47,373 nucleotides of DNA, taken from NCBI GenBank assembly GCA_945888435.1, contig CAMCZW010000012.1, positions 1-47,373 on the forward strand, given 5' to 3'. Of the stretch, positions 31,910 to 39,268 are shown piece by piece. Under the pieces are notes generated by a model. That model made no database searches. It was not told the origin of the DNA and was given only the letters and a program-made list of their open reading frames with translations. The translations under genes were made by a program, and so were the position numbers. This stretch comes from a bacterium UBP8_UBA817 (GTDB lineage Bacteria; Margulisbacteria; Marinamargulisbacteria; SXXA01; SICP01). Within the stretch, counting starts at the first letter, position 1; every line of letters begins with the position of its first letter.

Positions 31910-32582
31910 TCGGTGGGTGTCTTCTGGGGAGGGTATCCCTTTGGTGATGGTGGCAGGGTGGGCGACTGATTACCAAGTATTTTTGGATATCCCCACCGAT
32001 CGCAAGGTGATGATTATTGATCAGTATGATCCCTTTTTATTTCCTCAATTTCTCGCTCAATTATTTGAAAGTGAGGGTATTTTGACGGCTGATTTTATCG
32101 GGTTTTCAATGGGTGGGTATGCGGTGCTTCAGTTTTGTAATGCTTATCCTCAATTTTGTGGAAAGATCACTTTACTTGGAGTCCGGCCTGTTTATCCAGC
32201 GTCGGAATTACGGTTTTTTTTAAAGGCCTTAGCCAAAGGCGACGTTGTCTCATTGTTAACTGGATTTTATCAGGCGGCCATGTCCAAATTGGCGTACGAT
32301 ATTTTTGAAAAAACACTGCTTCCAGAGTATTTATTAGCATTTTCAGGTGATGATTTGGAGCGAGGAATTCGATATTTATCCGAATTTGGAAATCTCAATT
32401 TAGTTGAAAAATTGCCAGCGTCTCAACTGCGGTTTGTGCATGGCCGAGACGATAAAATTGCGCCGATAGTTGAGATTGAGGCATTTTTGAAGGAAAAATC
32501 GATTTTTTGTGAATTTTTGTGTGTTGAGGGTGGGCATATTAGAGACTACCCCGTCCCTTCTAGGAAGGGGAATTTTTTTTGA
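31902..32582 (+). CDS. bioH: Pimeloyl-ACP methyl ester esterase (BioH-like alpha/beta hydrolase)
   Basis: 226-aa alpha/beta hydrolase that would free pimeloyl-ACP from its methyl ester, the step after BioC. Nucleophile elbow GFSMGG, an acid in FVHGRDDKIAP and the catalytic His in VEGGHIRDY give a full triad; the cap region is small. It overlaps bioF by 8 bases. The last codons (YPVPSRKGNFF and the stop) are encoded by a hairpin repeat with a T-tract (32548-32580), so the native C-terminal helix has probably been replaced. BioG- or BioV-type esterases are alternatives, but context supports the biotin role. Confidence 0.82.
   Translation: MRSRWVSSGEGIPLVMVAGWATDYQVFLDIPTDRKVMIIDQYDPFLFPQFLAQLFESEGILTADFIGFSMGGYAVLQFCNAYPQFCGKITLLGVRPVYPASELRFFLKALAKGDVVSLLTGFYQAAMSKLAYDIFEKTLLPEYLLAFSGDDLERGIRYLSEFGNLNLVEKLPASQLRFVHGRDDKIAPIVEIEAFLKEKSIFCEFLCVEGGHIRDYPVPSRKGNFF
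32548..32580 (+). terminator. Intrinsic terminator / hairpin repeat H inside the end of bioH
   Basis: After ACCCCGTC, the stem CCCTTC-TAG-GAAGGG (32555-32569) is followed closely by eight Ts (32573-32580), a textbook intrinsic terminator. It overlaps the last codons of bioH. The ACCCCGTC lead-in is shared with repeats F and G. Confidence 0.8.
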
Positions 32583-32616
32583 TTACCTATTAAATAGAAA
32601 TCATTTTCTTGCTTAT

Positions 32617-32660
32617 TCCCCTCTCTGAGAGGGGTGGCACGTTAGTGACGGGGTGTTTTC
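32617..32660 (-). repeat. Hairpin repeat, family II, copy F
   Basis: Read on the minus strand: ACACCCCGTCAC, a short spacer, GTGCCACCCCTCTC and AGAGAGGGGAA. It lies between the convergent bioH and the 710-aa gene, facing copy H. It matches copy G at 36587 across the ACACCCCGTCACT...CGTGCCACCCCTCTC segment. Confidence 0.8.
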
Positions 32661-32664
32661 TTCC

Positions 32665-34797
32665 CTAAGGCCTCAAAACCCTCAACCCAAACAACAAGCC
32701 CTGCATTTCCTTCTGCAATTTTCCATCAAATATTTTAGAAAGTTGGATATCAATATGCTTCATCAACGCATTGTGAATACTCGGAAATTTGATTATCGTA
32801 TCTAAAATCGAAGTTATATTTTGCTCAAATTCAATTTTAAGTTGGGTAATAATGTTAATCAGCTGATCCATTTGGTCGGATTGGTGATGATTAGGGGCGG
32901 CGGCCGTGAGTTTGTTTAAGTCGCTTAAATGCCGTGTGTTTTCAAGGTTATCAAATTGCTCTTTAATGGCCTCTTTTAAGGTGATGATTTCTCTTAATTT
33001 ATTAGTCATGGTTTCAATCTGATTTTGGGTGGTAAGCCCGTTTAAAACTAAGTTTGGAGTCACATTGGCTTCGAGTAAATCTGAGAGAAGTTCTTGATCT
33101 GTGATGATGCTGACGGCATCGATTTCGACTTGTTTTTTCTCGATGTCTTTTAGTCCGGTCATTATGGCTTTTTGGCTATTTTCCACGGTGGTAACCTGCT
33201 CTTTTAAGGGCTGTTTTTCGGGCATAACGAGGTCAAGAGAGGTGCTAATACTTTCAATTAATGTTGTTATTGTTCCTGTGATTTGATTGATTTTTGTGAG
33301 GAGGGTTTGTGTGGTGGTTGTGAGTTGGGTGACGATTCCGGATAGCTGGCTGATTTCTTTTTGGATTAATTCCTGATGGTAAATTGATATCATTTCCTTA
33401 CGCTCTCTTTCTGGTAATGTGTCGCACCATAATGCGATGACATAGAGACTTGGATGAAGTCTTCTTTTGGGTTTTTTATTGGCCATTCTTTGTGGGACTA
33501 CATAGGTGTCTAATGTGCTGACTGGTAGAGCTGGTTGTTTTTCGTTGGGGGGCGTGACTTCTGAGTACCAATCTATGATTTGATCAACCATTTCCTGATG
33601 AGCATCTTTTCTTTTAAGTGATGGGAGTGTCGAAGTCGGTTTGAGTGCACTTCCTGGATGTGGAAATTTTGGAAAAACTAATTGGATAGACTTATTGGTT
33701 TGTTTTGTTGTGTGGGGTGGTTGGATCAGGCTATGTTTTCTAGAGTCTTGTGATGTCGCTTCACTAATTTCTGGTGATATTTCTTCTGAAATTGATGATG
33801 GGTCGTCTTCGGTTTCAATTGAATCGGGATATAGGTCTGCATAGCTTGGTAAGTAGTCACTTTCAGACTGGCTAATATGGTTAATTTGCTCTGCAGTGGC
33901 TTGCGATGCGAGTTGTCTGTGAAGATATTCTACTTCTAATCCAATTTGAGGTAAGCGATCATTGATTCCGGATAGGCTTTCGGCAACTCCTCGTGTGCTT
34001 CGGCCCCATAATCTTGCTCTTTGGGCAATCGAAGACAGCTGGTCTTGAATTTGATCGGCCATTTGCCTCATTCGATTATGAACTCGGTAGTAGGTTGTGT
34101 AGATTTCTGTATGGCTTTGGGCTCTCATGTGGTTAAGGTATGAGGCTCCTTGTATGGTCAGGGCCATGGCTTCCTCTCTTGTGATGCGGAGGCCTAGATT
34201 TCTTGCCTGGTACTCTAGTAATTGGCTTGTTTCGCTGATGCTGAGTCCTGCATTTAATGCGGTTTCAGAAAAAGGCGCGAATGTGGTTGCAAAAGCCAGT
34301 TGTTCTGGTGCTTCTTCGATTTCATTTCGATGGGGCGTTAGAAATGATCGGATATTTCCTAAAATCGATCGGATACTCCCCATCGCTTGCCCGATAAATG
34401 TGTCGGGGGTTGGGACCGCCTGGCTGAGTAGTTGTCCGGTTAATTCGTACAGACGTCCGGCTAATTGTATTGGGAGGTGGGCGACGGTTCTTTGTACTTC
34501 TCTTTGGGGTATTTCTCTTTGGCTGTGGAGATCTTCGTAATCAACATGATTTTGATGGATGTTTTCTAGGTGGGTTTGCAGCGCGGCTAGCTGTCGTAGT
34601 GGGGTTTGTGCAGATACTATTAGTGTAGAGGTGCTGCTGTCCATTCCCATGCCCATATTTGCGAGTGTTTCTACCTGTTGTGGTGTTAGACGCCCAGGGT
34701 GGGGGTCTCTACGGGTGGCGCTATTTCGGATGTGGAGATGGGCTAGTTGTGCGTCTGTTCGGATTGGATCTGTTGGGATGGGATGTCTGTGTGTCAT
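32665..34797 (-). CDS. Large soluble coiled-coil protein of unknown function
   Basis: 710 aa, not recognised. No signal peptide or membrane helix. The N-terminal 330 residues are helical and rich in Gln/Arg (VETLANMGMGMDSS, GRLYELTGQLLSQA). A central acidic, Ser/Pro-rich, probably disordered stretch follows (about 310-390), including YLPSYADLYP. Then comes a basic patch (RMANKKPKRRLHPSLY) and a long coiled-coil-like C-terminus (about 460-700) rich in Ile, Leu, Thr and Gln. It overlaps the small upstream gene by 4 bases (ATGA), so the pair is co-translated. Domain style resembles scaffold or effector proteins, but no homologue can be named. Confidence 0.75.
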   Translation of the reverse strand: MTHRHPIPTDPIRTDAQLAHLHIRNSATRRDPHPGRLTPQQVETLANMGMGMDSSTSTLIVSAQTPLRQLAALQTHLENIHQNHVDYEDLHSQREIPQREVQRTVAHLPIQLAGRLYELTGQLLSQAVPTPDTFIGQAMGSIRSILGNIRSFLTPHRNEIEEAPEQLAFATTFAPFSETALNAGLSISETSQLLEYQARNLGLRITREEAMALTIQGASYLNHMRAQSHTEIYTTYYRVHNRMRQMADQIQDQLSSIAQRARLWGRSTRGVAESLSGINDRLPQIGLEVEYLHRQLASQATAEQINHISQSESDYLPSYADLYPDSIETEDDPSSISEEISPEISEATSQDSRKHSLIQPPHTTKQTNKSIQLVFPKFPHPGSALKPTSTLPSLKRKDAHQEMVDQIIDWYSEVTPPNEKQPALPVSTLDTYVVPQRMANKKPKRRLHPSLYVIALWCDTLPERERKEMISIYHQELIQKEISQLSGIVTQLTTTTQTLLTKINQITGTITTLIESISTSLDLVMPEKQPLKEQVTTVENSQKAIMTGLKDIEKKQVEIDAVSIITDQELLSDLLEANVTPNLVLNGLTTQNQIETMTNKLREIITLKEAIKEQFDNLENTRHLSDLNKLTAAAPNHHQSDQMDQLINIITQLKIEFEQNITSILDTIIKFPSIHNALMKHIDIQLSKIFDGKLQKEMQGLLFGLRVLRP

Positions 34798-35240
34798 TTT
34801 GTTGTTATGCTTCCCTTGGGGTTGCTTTCGTAGACGGTGGCTTTCTTTTCTTTAATGTCGGTTAATGTAGTTTGAAACTTTTCAATAAGAATATCTAATG
34901 AGTGGGCTAGAGCTTCTTTTCCGTTGATGGAAAGTGCGAAGCTCTCTAGATTGAATTTGATAGTAAGTGTCGTTTTTGCTTTTTTTTCGTGATATTCAAT
35001 GACTTCTTTTGTGAGAGACAATGCATATGTGAACCCTGGGTCATGATAGTGATGCCCGACATTTGTAATGATAATCTTTTTGCGATTTGTTTTTAATAAT
35101 TCTTGAAATACGGCTTCGATGGCGGCTAGATTTTTTAGAAATTGATCTAGAACATCGCGGGTTTTGACATCAAAGCGTTCTGAGGGCAGGGTCTCTGCCT
35201 TTAAGGTATGGTGATACTGGTTCATTGTAATCGTATTCAT
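34794..35240 (-). CDS. Small unknown protein co-translated with the 710-aa protein
   Basis: 148 aa from the ATG at 35240, which has GGGAG about 8-12 bases upstream; an in-frame GTG at 35282 would add 14 residues. The sequence looks like an alpha/beta fold (RKKIIITNVGHHYHDPGFTYALSLTKEVIEYH, LTIKFNLESFALSINGKEALAHSLDILIEKF). No family recognised. Its stop overlaps the start of the 710-aa gene as ATGA, a strong sign of a two-component functional unit such as chaperone and client or two structural partners. Confidence 0.72.
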   Translation of the reverse strand: MNTITMNQYHHTLKAETLPSERFDVKTRDVLDQFLKNLAAIEAVFQELLKTNRKKIIITNVGHHYHDPGFTYALSLTKEVIEYHEKKAKTTLTIKFNLESFALSINGKEALAHSLDILIEKFQTTLTDIKEKKATVYESNPKGSITTK

Positions 35241-35321
35241 GTCCCCTCTCCCGTAAAGCTCGTGGATTTTAGGTATGCCCACTTTTTATTTTTTTATAAA
35301 CATCGAAATTTTGTGTTGTGG

Positions 35322-35349
35322 TTGCCCCGATACGCATTTGTGGTAATCT
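35322..35349 (+). promoter_or_regulatory. Promoter of aroH-tyrA
   Basis: TTGCCC (35322-35327), 16 bases, TAATCT (35344-35349) preceded by TGTGG. Only 7 bases lie between the -10 and the aroH ATG. The 12-base block GCATTTGTGGTA at 35334-35345 is repeated exactly at the wecG promoter (45244-45255). Confidence 0.6.
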
Positions 35350-35356
35350 GTGACTT

Positions 35357-35722
35357 ATGAAAGTTCGTGGTGTTAGAGGCGCAATTACAGTTAACGAAAA
35401 TACATCTCAGGAGATTCTTTCTGCGACGAAAGTGCTTTTAAAGCAGATGATGGATGATAATCATTTGGTGCCCGATGATGTGGCTTCGATTTTCTTTTCT
35501 GTGACTTCTGACCTTAACGCCGAGTTTCCGGCCAAGGCGGCGCGGGATCTTGGGCTTATTCATGTGGCTTTACTTTGTATGACCGAAATTGATATTCCTG
35601 GAAGTTTGAAGAGCTGTCTTCGGATTTTAATCCATGCCAATACGGATACTCCTGCTTCTGAAATTCGCCATTTGTATTTGGGCGGGGCGACTGTCCTGAG
35701 GCCTGATTTAACTCGTGCCTAA
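35357..35722 (+). CDS. aroH: Chorismate mutase, AroH class
   Basis: Converts chorismate to prephenate for Phe/Tyr synthesis. 121 aa, matching the trimeric Bacillus AroH type rather than the helical AroQ type. Motifs: MKVRGVRGAITV at the start with the active-site Arg, SVTSDLNAEFPAKAAR, and a late segment LRILIHANTD. It overlaps tyrA, the next enzyme of the pathway, by 8 bases. No ribosome binding site; a -10 element 7 bases upstream suggests a leaderless transcript. Confidence 0.96.
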   Translation: MKVRGVRGAITVNENTSQEILSATKVLLKQMMDDNHLVPDDVASIFFSVTSDLNAEFPAKAARDLGLIHVALLCMTEIDIPGSLKSCLRILIHANTDTPASEIRHLYLGGATVLRPDLTRA

Positions 35723-36566
35723 CTCCCCATATTCTACTGTTTTAATTGTTGGGCTTGGCTTGATTGGCGGGTCATTGGCTCGGCTGATTCGACATATTTA
35801 TCCGGATGCTCAACTTATTGGGATGGATGTAAATGGGGCGTCTTGTGAGTTCGCTTTGGATAATGGCATCGTTGATTATGCGTTTTCTCACCTTTCTTCA
35901 ATCACCCATCAGCCAGATTTAGCGCTGGTATGTGTGCCGATTCGCCAAGTGGTTTCGACGATTGAATCGGTTGTGTATCGATTTCCTGGATTAAAGGTGA
36001 TCTCCGATGTAGCGAGTGTAAAAGCGGAGATTTCTGTTCCACGTGAAACATTGGGCGAGGTGATGTTTATTCCTGGACACCCGATGGCGGGCATTGAAAA
36101 GACGGGAATTTCTCACTCTGATTTTAAAATTATGGAGAAGGCGAAGTATGTCGTTTGTCCTCAAGATGGAGACGCCTATTCTGAGTTTTGTTCTTTTTTA
36201 ACGTCTTTGTCTTTTCAGGTGATTGAAATGGACGCAAAGACTCATGATCGCGTGGTGGCCAGCGTCTCTCACCTTCCTTACTTGATGGCGGTATTAACGG
36301 CGAATAATGCCCAAAGTCAGGATGCCCTGCTTCAACCTGCTATTGACCAGCTTAAAAGCTCGGGATTTCGGGATACCACGCGGGTATCGGCCTCTGATCC
36401 GGATTGGGGCGTAGATGTCTGTATCTATAACCGTGAAGAGATTCTGACTCAGTTGAGAGATGTTGTGGCTCAAGCTAATTATTTGATTGAATTGCTGGAT
36501 GTGTCGGATAGCCATCGGCTTTTAGATTATTTGTCTGGGGTGAGGCCCCTCGATACACCGACGTAG
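35715..36566 (+). CDS. tyrA: Prephenate dehydrogenase
   Basis: NAD(P)-dependent oxidative decarboxylation of prephenate to 4-hydroxyphenylpyruvate. 283 aa with Rossmann start VLIVGLGLIGGSLARLIR, nucleotide-binding acid LIGMDV, the conserved FIPGHPMAGIEKTG loop with catalytic His, and the helical dimer domain with ASVSHLPYLMA. Starts at GTG 35715, overlapping aroH by 8 bases. No ACT domain is present, so feedback control by tyrosine is not expected from that source. Confidence 0.96.
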   Translation: MPNSPYSTVLIVGLGLIGGSLARLIRHIYPDAQLIGMDVNGASCEFALDNGIVDYAFSHLSSITHQPDLALVCVPIRQVVSTIESVVYRFPGLKVISDVASVKAEISVPRETLGEVMFIPGHPMAGIEKTGISHSDFKIMEKAKYVVCPQDGDAYSEFCSFLTSLSFQVIEMDAKTHDRVVASVSHLPYLMAVLTANNAQSQDALLQPAIDQLKSSGFRDTTRVSASDPDWGVDVCIYNREEILTQLRDVVAQANYLIELLDVSDSHRLLDYLSGVRPLDTPT

Positions 36567-36586
36567 TCTATGCAATTCGTTAGCCA

Positions 36587-36619
36587 CTAACACCCCGTCA
36601 CTGCGTGCCACCCCTCTCT
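36587..36619 (+). repeat. Hairpin repeat, family II, partial copy G
   Basis: CTAACACCCCGTCACTGCGTGCCACCCCTC-type sequence in the 98-base gap between the convergent tyrA and bioD. It matches copy F but lacks the second arm of the hairpin, so it is a truncated copy. Confidence 0.7.
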
Positions 36620-36664
36620 ATCTCGCTCGCCGAGTGATTGCGACGCAATTGTATCGAGGTGCCC

Positions 36665-37354
36665 TTAATCTGATTTTGGATAAGGCCCCTCGAAGTGCCA
36701 TCTAACCTGATCCGGCGTAGCGTTTGCCGGGATGATGGCGAGTGTAGGTAGTTTTGTTTTTTGTTGGATGAAGGCGATATTGTCTTCTTGAATCAGTGGA
36801 TTGTTGGGCGTTGTTGGTAAGTGATTGTAGATAATTCCGATAATGGGGATGTCCGCCGTTTGGAGCGCTTGGACGGTGAGTAGGGTGTGATTGATACAGC
36901 CCAATGTGTTTTCTGTGACGATGATGGTAGGGATTCGGTGGGTTTTTAGGATGTCTAGCCAGGTGAGTGTGTGTGAAATGGGGACCATGAGGCCGCCGCT
37001 CCCCTCGATGAGGACCGTGTCGAATTGGGTTTGGAGATGATAGGTGGTGGCCATTAGGTGGCTCTCATCGATGGAGATTTCTTCTAATTGGGCTGCTAGA
37101 TGCGGCGCTGCGGCCGTTTTGAAGGTATATGGTGCCATCCATGCCATCAGATCTGGATAGGGGTTTTTAGAGTCATTTATCCATTTCCAGTGTGTTTCTA
37201 GGTCTTCGGTTGCGCTTCCGCCGGATTGGACCCATTTTTGGGTGATGACAGACTGTCCTTTTGTGATGAGGTGCTGTGCGAGAAGGCTTGTGGCCATGGA
37301 TTTACCTACTTGGGTGCCCGTGCCAGTGATAAATATGGCTTTTCCTGAGGTCAT
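36665..37354 (-). CDS. bioD: Dethiobiotin synthetase
   Basis: ATP-dependent ring closure of DAPA to dethiobiotin. 229 aa from the ATG at 37354, which overlaps the bioC stop as ATGA. Motifs: FITGTGTQVGKSMATSLLA (P-loop), KWVQSG (substrate lysine segment), and VLIEGSGGLMVPIS with the conserved Glu-Gly-Gly loop. An open frame extends upstream into bioC (further ATG at 37369), but the family starts just before the P-loop. Confidence 0.95.
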   Translation of the reverse strand: MTSGKAIFITGTGTQVGKSMATSLLAQHLITKGQSVITQKWVQSGGSATEDLETHWKWINDSKNPYPDLMAWMAPYTFKTAAAPHLAAQLEEISIDESHLMATTYHLQTQFDTVLIEGSGGLMVPISHTLTWLDILKTHRIPTIIVTENTLGCINHTLLTVQALQTADIPIIGIIYNHLPTTPNNPLIQEDNIAFIQQKTKLPTLAIIPANATPDQVRWHFEGPYPKSD

Positions 37355-38085
37355 GCTTGGTGTTTCCATACTGAGATGATGATGTCGTAGGTGAGCCTGA
37401 TTTTCCCGTATTTTTTTATGTAGAGAGCTTCGATGTTTTTGATCATTTTTGCTGTCCATGGGGCATTGTTGGGGAGTGTAGGATGGCCTTTTGTGCCTGT
37501 ATTTCGGATATGTCTTAGGAGATCGATCATCGTATCAAATTCTAAGGTGATGATTTCTTTTGAGCTTTCGATGAGGGCTAATTCTTGGGATAGCAGGTCT
37601 TTGATTTCTGAAAACGGCTTAAATTGTTGAGCGCTGAGAGTGACTGGATTTCCATAATAAATGGAGAGGATGTCTTGTAAGTCTTTAAATGTTTCGTTGG
37701 TGTAGTAGCTAAAAATTAAGTGGCCATGAGTGTCTAATAATGAGGGGAGTTGGTTGATTTCTGGGATCCAATGAAGAGCAGCATTTGAGACTATGCTGTC
37801 ATATTTGATGTTGCCTTTGGTGTGATCTTGGAGAGATTGGCAGTGGTAATGAATTTTAGGTTTTGAATGATCCCGAATGGCTTCTTTGATGCGATCTGGG
37901 TTGATATCGATGGCGGTGATGGAGGCGTTGAGGTATTGAGAGGCGAGGGCCAGGGTTTCGTGGCCGTTACCGCAGCCGATGTCTAAAATGTGATGGGGTG
38001 ACGGACTGTATTTTGAGCAGTAGGTCCGTATTTTTTTTGCACTTAAGTGTTGTGCGATGGCGTTACGGGTGTAGTCTAGCCCCAT
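37351..38085 (-). CDS. bioC: Malonyl-ACP O-methyltransferase
   Basis: SAM-dependent methyltransferase that caps malonyl-ACP to start pimelate synthesis, the step reversed by BioH. 244 aa. Motif I HILDIGCGNGHETLALA, acidic motif ITAIDIN, motif IV-like IVSNAALHWI. The N-terminal RNAIAQHLSAKKI matches BioC's start region. Generic class I methyltransferases look similar, but overlap with bioD (4 bases) settles the role. It overlaps the upstream 179-aa gene by 10 bases. Confidence 0.9.
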   Translation of the reverse strand: MGLDYTRNAIAQHLSAKKIRTYCSKYSPSPHHILDIGCGNGHETLALASQYLNASITAIDINPDRIKEAIRDHSKPKIHYHCQSLQDHTKGNIKYDSIVSNAALHWIPEINQLPSLLDTHGHLIFSYYTNETFKDLQDILSIYYGNPVTLSAQQFKPFSEIKDLLSQELALIESSKEIITLEFDTMIDLLRHIRNTGTKGHPTLPNNAPWTAKMIKNIEALYIKKYGKIRLTYDIIISVWKHQA

Positions 38086-38615
38086 AGTTTGGGTGGTTTT
38101 TGGATGATCAGGATGGTTTTGATGGGTTCAAATTCAATTTCATTTTTGAGTAGTTTTACGGTGGCGACTAGAGATCTATGGACGCCGTCGATAAGCCTGA
38201 AATTTCCATTTGGACAGTCGATTCTCTCGACATTGGTGGGGAGTTGGACGACAAGGGAGTTGAATGATTTCCAAGAGAAGTCTTTATCGATTTTTGCACA
38301 TGATCTAAACCAGCCTGGCTCGTATTTGCCAGCGTAATCGCGATTAACTAGACCATCGAAGGTGTAGTCATTTTCCATGAGATTTTTGGCGACGTTTTTG
38401 ACAGTGTATAGTTTGCCACCGTACCAGCGGCCCGGCGTCAAAATAGCGCTGCTCCACCGGTAATGCCAAATTAAATTGAATAATGTTTCAGGGTTTTCAA
38501 TCGTGAATTCATAAAAGCCTAAACCCGCATCCACACTTCTTTTTAAAAAGCCGTTTTCTAATGCATTGGTTTGGGATAGTTGGGAAATAACTTCTTGTTT
38601 TGACAGATGTTTCAT
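38076..38615 (-). CDS. Unknown protein with DGxHR (ParB/Srx-like) motif in the biotin operon
   Basis: 179 aa, soluble. The segment NFRLIDGVHRSLVATVKLL resembles the DGxHR motif of ParB-N/sulfiredoxin-like folds. The rest (PETLFNLIWHYRWSSAILTPGRWYGGKLY, YEPGWFRSCAKIDKDFSW) is unfamiliar. No biotin-pathway enzyme of this type is known to me. It overlaps bioC by 10 bases, so it is the first cistron of a 179-aa-bioC-bioD unit. It begins 24 bases after the 3' end of tRNA-Val on the same strand and has no ribosome binding site. Confidence 0.75.
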   Translation of the reverse strand: MKHLSKQEVISQLSQTNALENGFLKRSVDAGLGFYEFTIENPETLFNLIWHYRWSSAILTPGRWYGGKLYTVKNVAKNLMENDYTFDGLVNRDYAGKYEPGWFRSCAKIDKDFSWKSFNSLVVQLPTNVERIDCPNGNFRLIDGVHRSLVATVKLLKNEIEFEPIKTILIIQKPPKLWG

Positions 38616-38639
38616 GAATTTCGAAGCTTACAACCTAAG

Positions 38640-38715
38640 TGGTGGGCGGTACAGGACTTGAACCTGTGGCCACAGGCTTGTAAGGCATGTGCTCTACCAA
38701 CTGAGCTAACCGCCC
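38640..38715 (-). tRNA. tRNA-Val (anticodon TAC), CCA encoded
   Basis: The minus strand folds as a full cloverleaf. Acceptor is GGGCGGT/ACCGCCC, D arm GCTC..GAGC, anticodon loop CTTACAA (TAC), and T arm ACAGG-TTCAAGT-CCTGT. A73 is followed by an encoded CCA (38642-38640). The anticodon stem CATGC/GCCTG has one T-C mismatch at pair 29-41. A promoter lies 8 bases upstream. The 179-aa gene of the biotin unit follows 24 bases downstream, apparently on the same transcript. Confidence 0.95.
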
Positions 38716-38723
38716 GTGGGGCG

Positions 38724-38753
38724 ATACTATCACAGCATTGGGAGGGTTGTAAA
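38724..38753 (-). promoter_or_regulatory. Promoter of tRNA-Val (and probably the biotin unit)
   Basis: Minus strand: TTTACA (38753-38748), 18 bases, TAGTAT (38729-38724) with TGTGA just upstream. The tRNA 5' end is 8 bases after the -10. Confidence 0.6.
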
Positions 38754-39015
38754 ATACTGCCATACGGCCAAATTACAAAGCTTAACTACACCGCTACGGC
38801 TGAGGCCTCCGCTCCTTGGTAGTCTGTGCTTTGTCATTTGACCACCTGACAGCATTTTTCAACCCTCCGGGTATGTCCGTTGTGTTGCCATTTTGCTCGC
38901 CTTTCAGGCGTTGCTGGGGTCTCCCCTCTTTGGAACAGAGAGGGGCTGGGGGTGAGTGTTACCTTCATGGGATCTTTTATATAGGTGATGATTCTTTTAT
39001 GGGAGTGTAGGCTTA
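38754..39015. other. Non-coding stretch between the tRNA and rpmH promoters
   Basis: No convincing gene. CAACCCTCC at 38860-38868 is the inverted complement of GGAGGGTTG at 38741-38749, with flanking similarity (ATTTTACAACCCTCC versus ATTTTTCAACCCTCC). A small hairpin CGCC-TTTCA-GGCG is near 38899-38911, and repeat copy B follows. No dnaA gene or cluster of DnaA boxes is visible, so an origin is not supported. Confidence 0.5.
38922..38963 (-). repeat. Hairpin repeat, family I, copy B
   Basis: Minus-strand copy identical to D and E over its core (GTAACACTCACCCCCAGCCC, then CTCTCTGTTCC and AAAGAGGGGA). It lies upstream of the rpmH promoter. Confidence 0.87.
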
Positions 39016-39044
39016 TTGACCGGTGGGGGGATTGTGGGTATAAT
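39016..39044 (+). promoter_or_regulatory. Strong promoter of the rpmH-rnpA-yidD-yidC-jag-mnmE operon
   Basis: TTGACC (39016-39021), 17 bases, perfect TATAAT (39039-39044), with TGTGGG just upstream of the -10. The best sigma-70-type promoter in the window. Transcription should start near 39051, giving a leader of about 78 bases before rpmH. Confidence 0.85.
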
Positions 39045-39128
39045 CCGCTTTGCTTTATGGAGTTACTGCTTTTTTGTAGTATTTCTCTGTTTTGTCTACA
39101 TTATTATCTTGTTTTAAGTGAGGCCATT

Positions 39129-39263
39129 ATGAAACGTACATTCCAACCTAACAATCGTAAACGTAAACGTACCCATGGATTTTTAGTCCGTATGGCTAGC
39201 GTTGGTGGACGACGAGTTCTTCAATCACGTCGTAAGAAAGGGCGTCATCGTATCGCAGCGTAG
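39129..39263 (+). CDS. rpmH: 50S ribosomal protein L34
   Basis: 44-aa basic ribosomal protein; [20 protein letters not shown] is the family's canonical start, and the end [11 protein letters not shown] is also typical. GTGAGG at 39117-39122 is the ribosome binding site. The open frame extends upstream to 38985, but that part lies across the promoter and leader and is not translated. Followed after 5 bases by rnpA, the usual order. Confidence 0.98.
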   Translation: MKRTFQPNNRKRKRTHGFLVRMASVGGRRVLQSRRKKGRHRIAA

Positions 39264-39268
39264 GTCTC

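Noticed and set aside
38816..39010. 64-aa frame ending in PSLEQRGAGGECY-like sequence
   Set aside because: The apparent similarity to the DUF559 C-terminus only reflects translation of repeat copy B; no gene body is present.
38754..39128. Replication origin next to rpmH
   Set aside because: No dnaA or dnaN gene and no cluster of TTATCCACA-type boxes; the region is explained by promoters and a hairpin repeat.
38985..39128. N-terminal extension of L34
   Set aside because: The frame is open, but it crosses the strong rpmH promoter and the family starts at MKRTFQPN.
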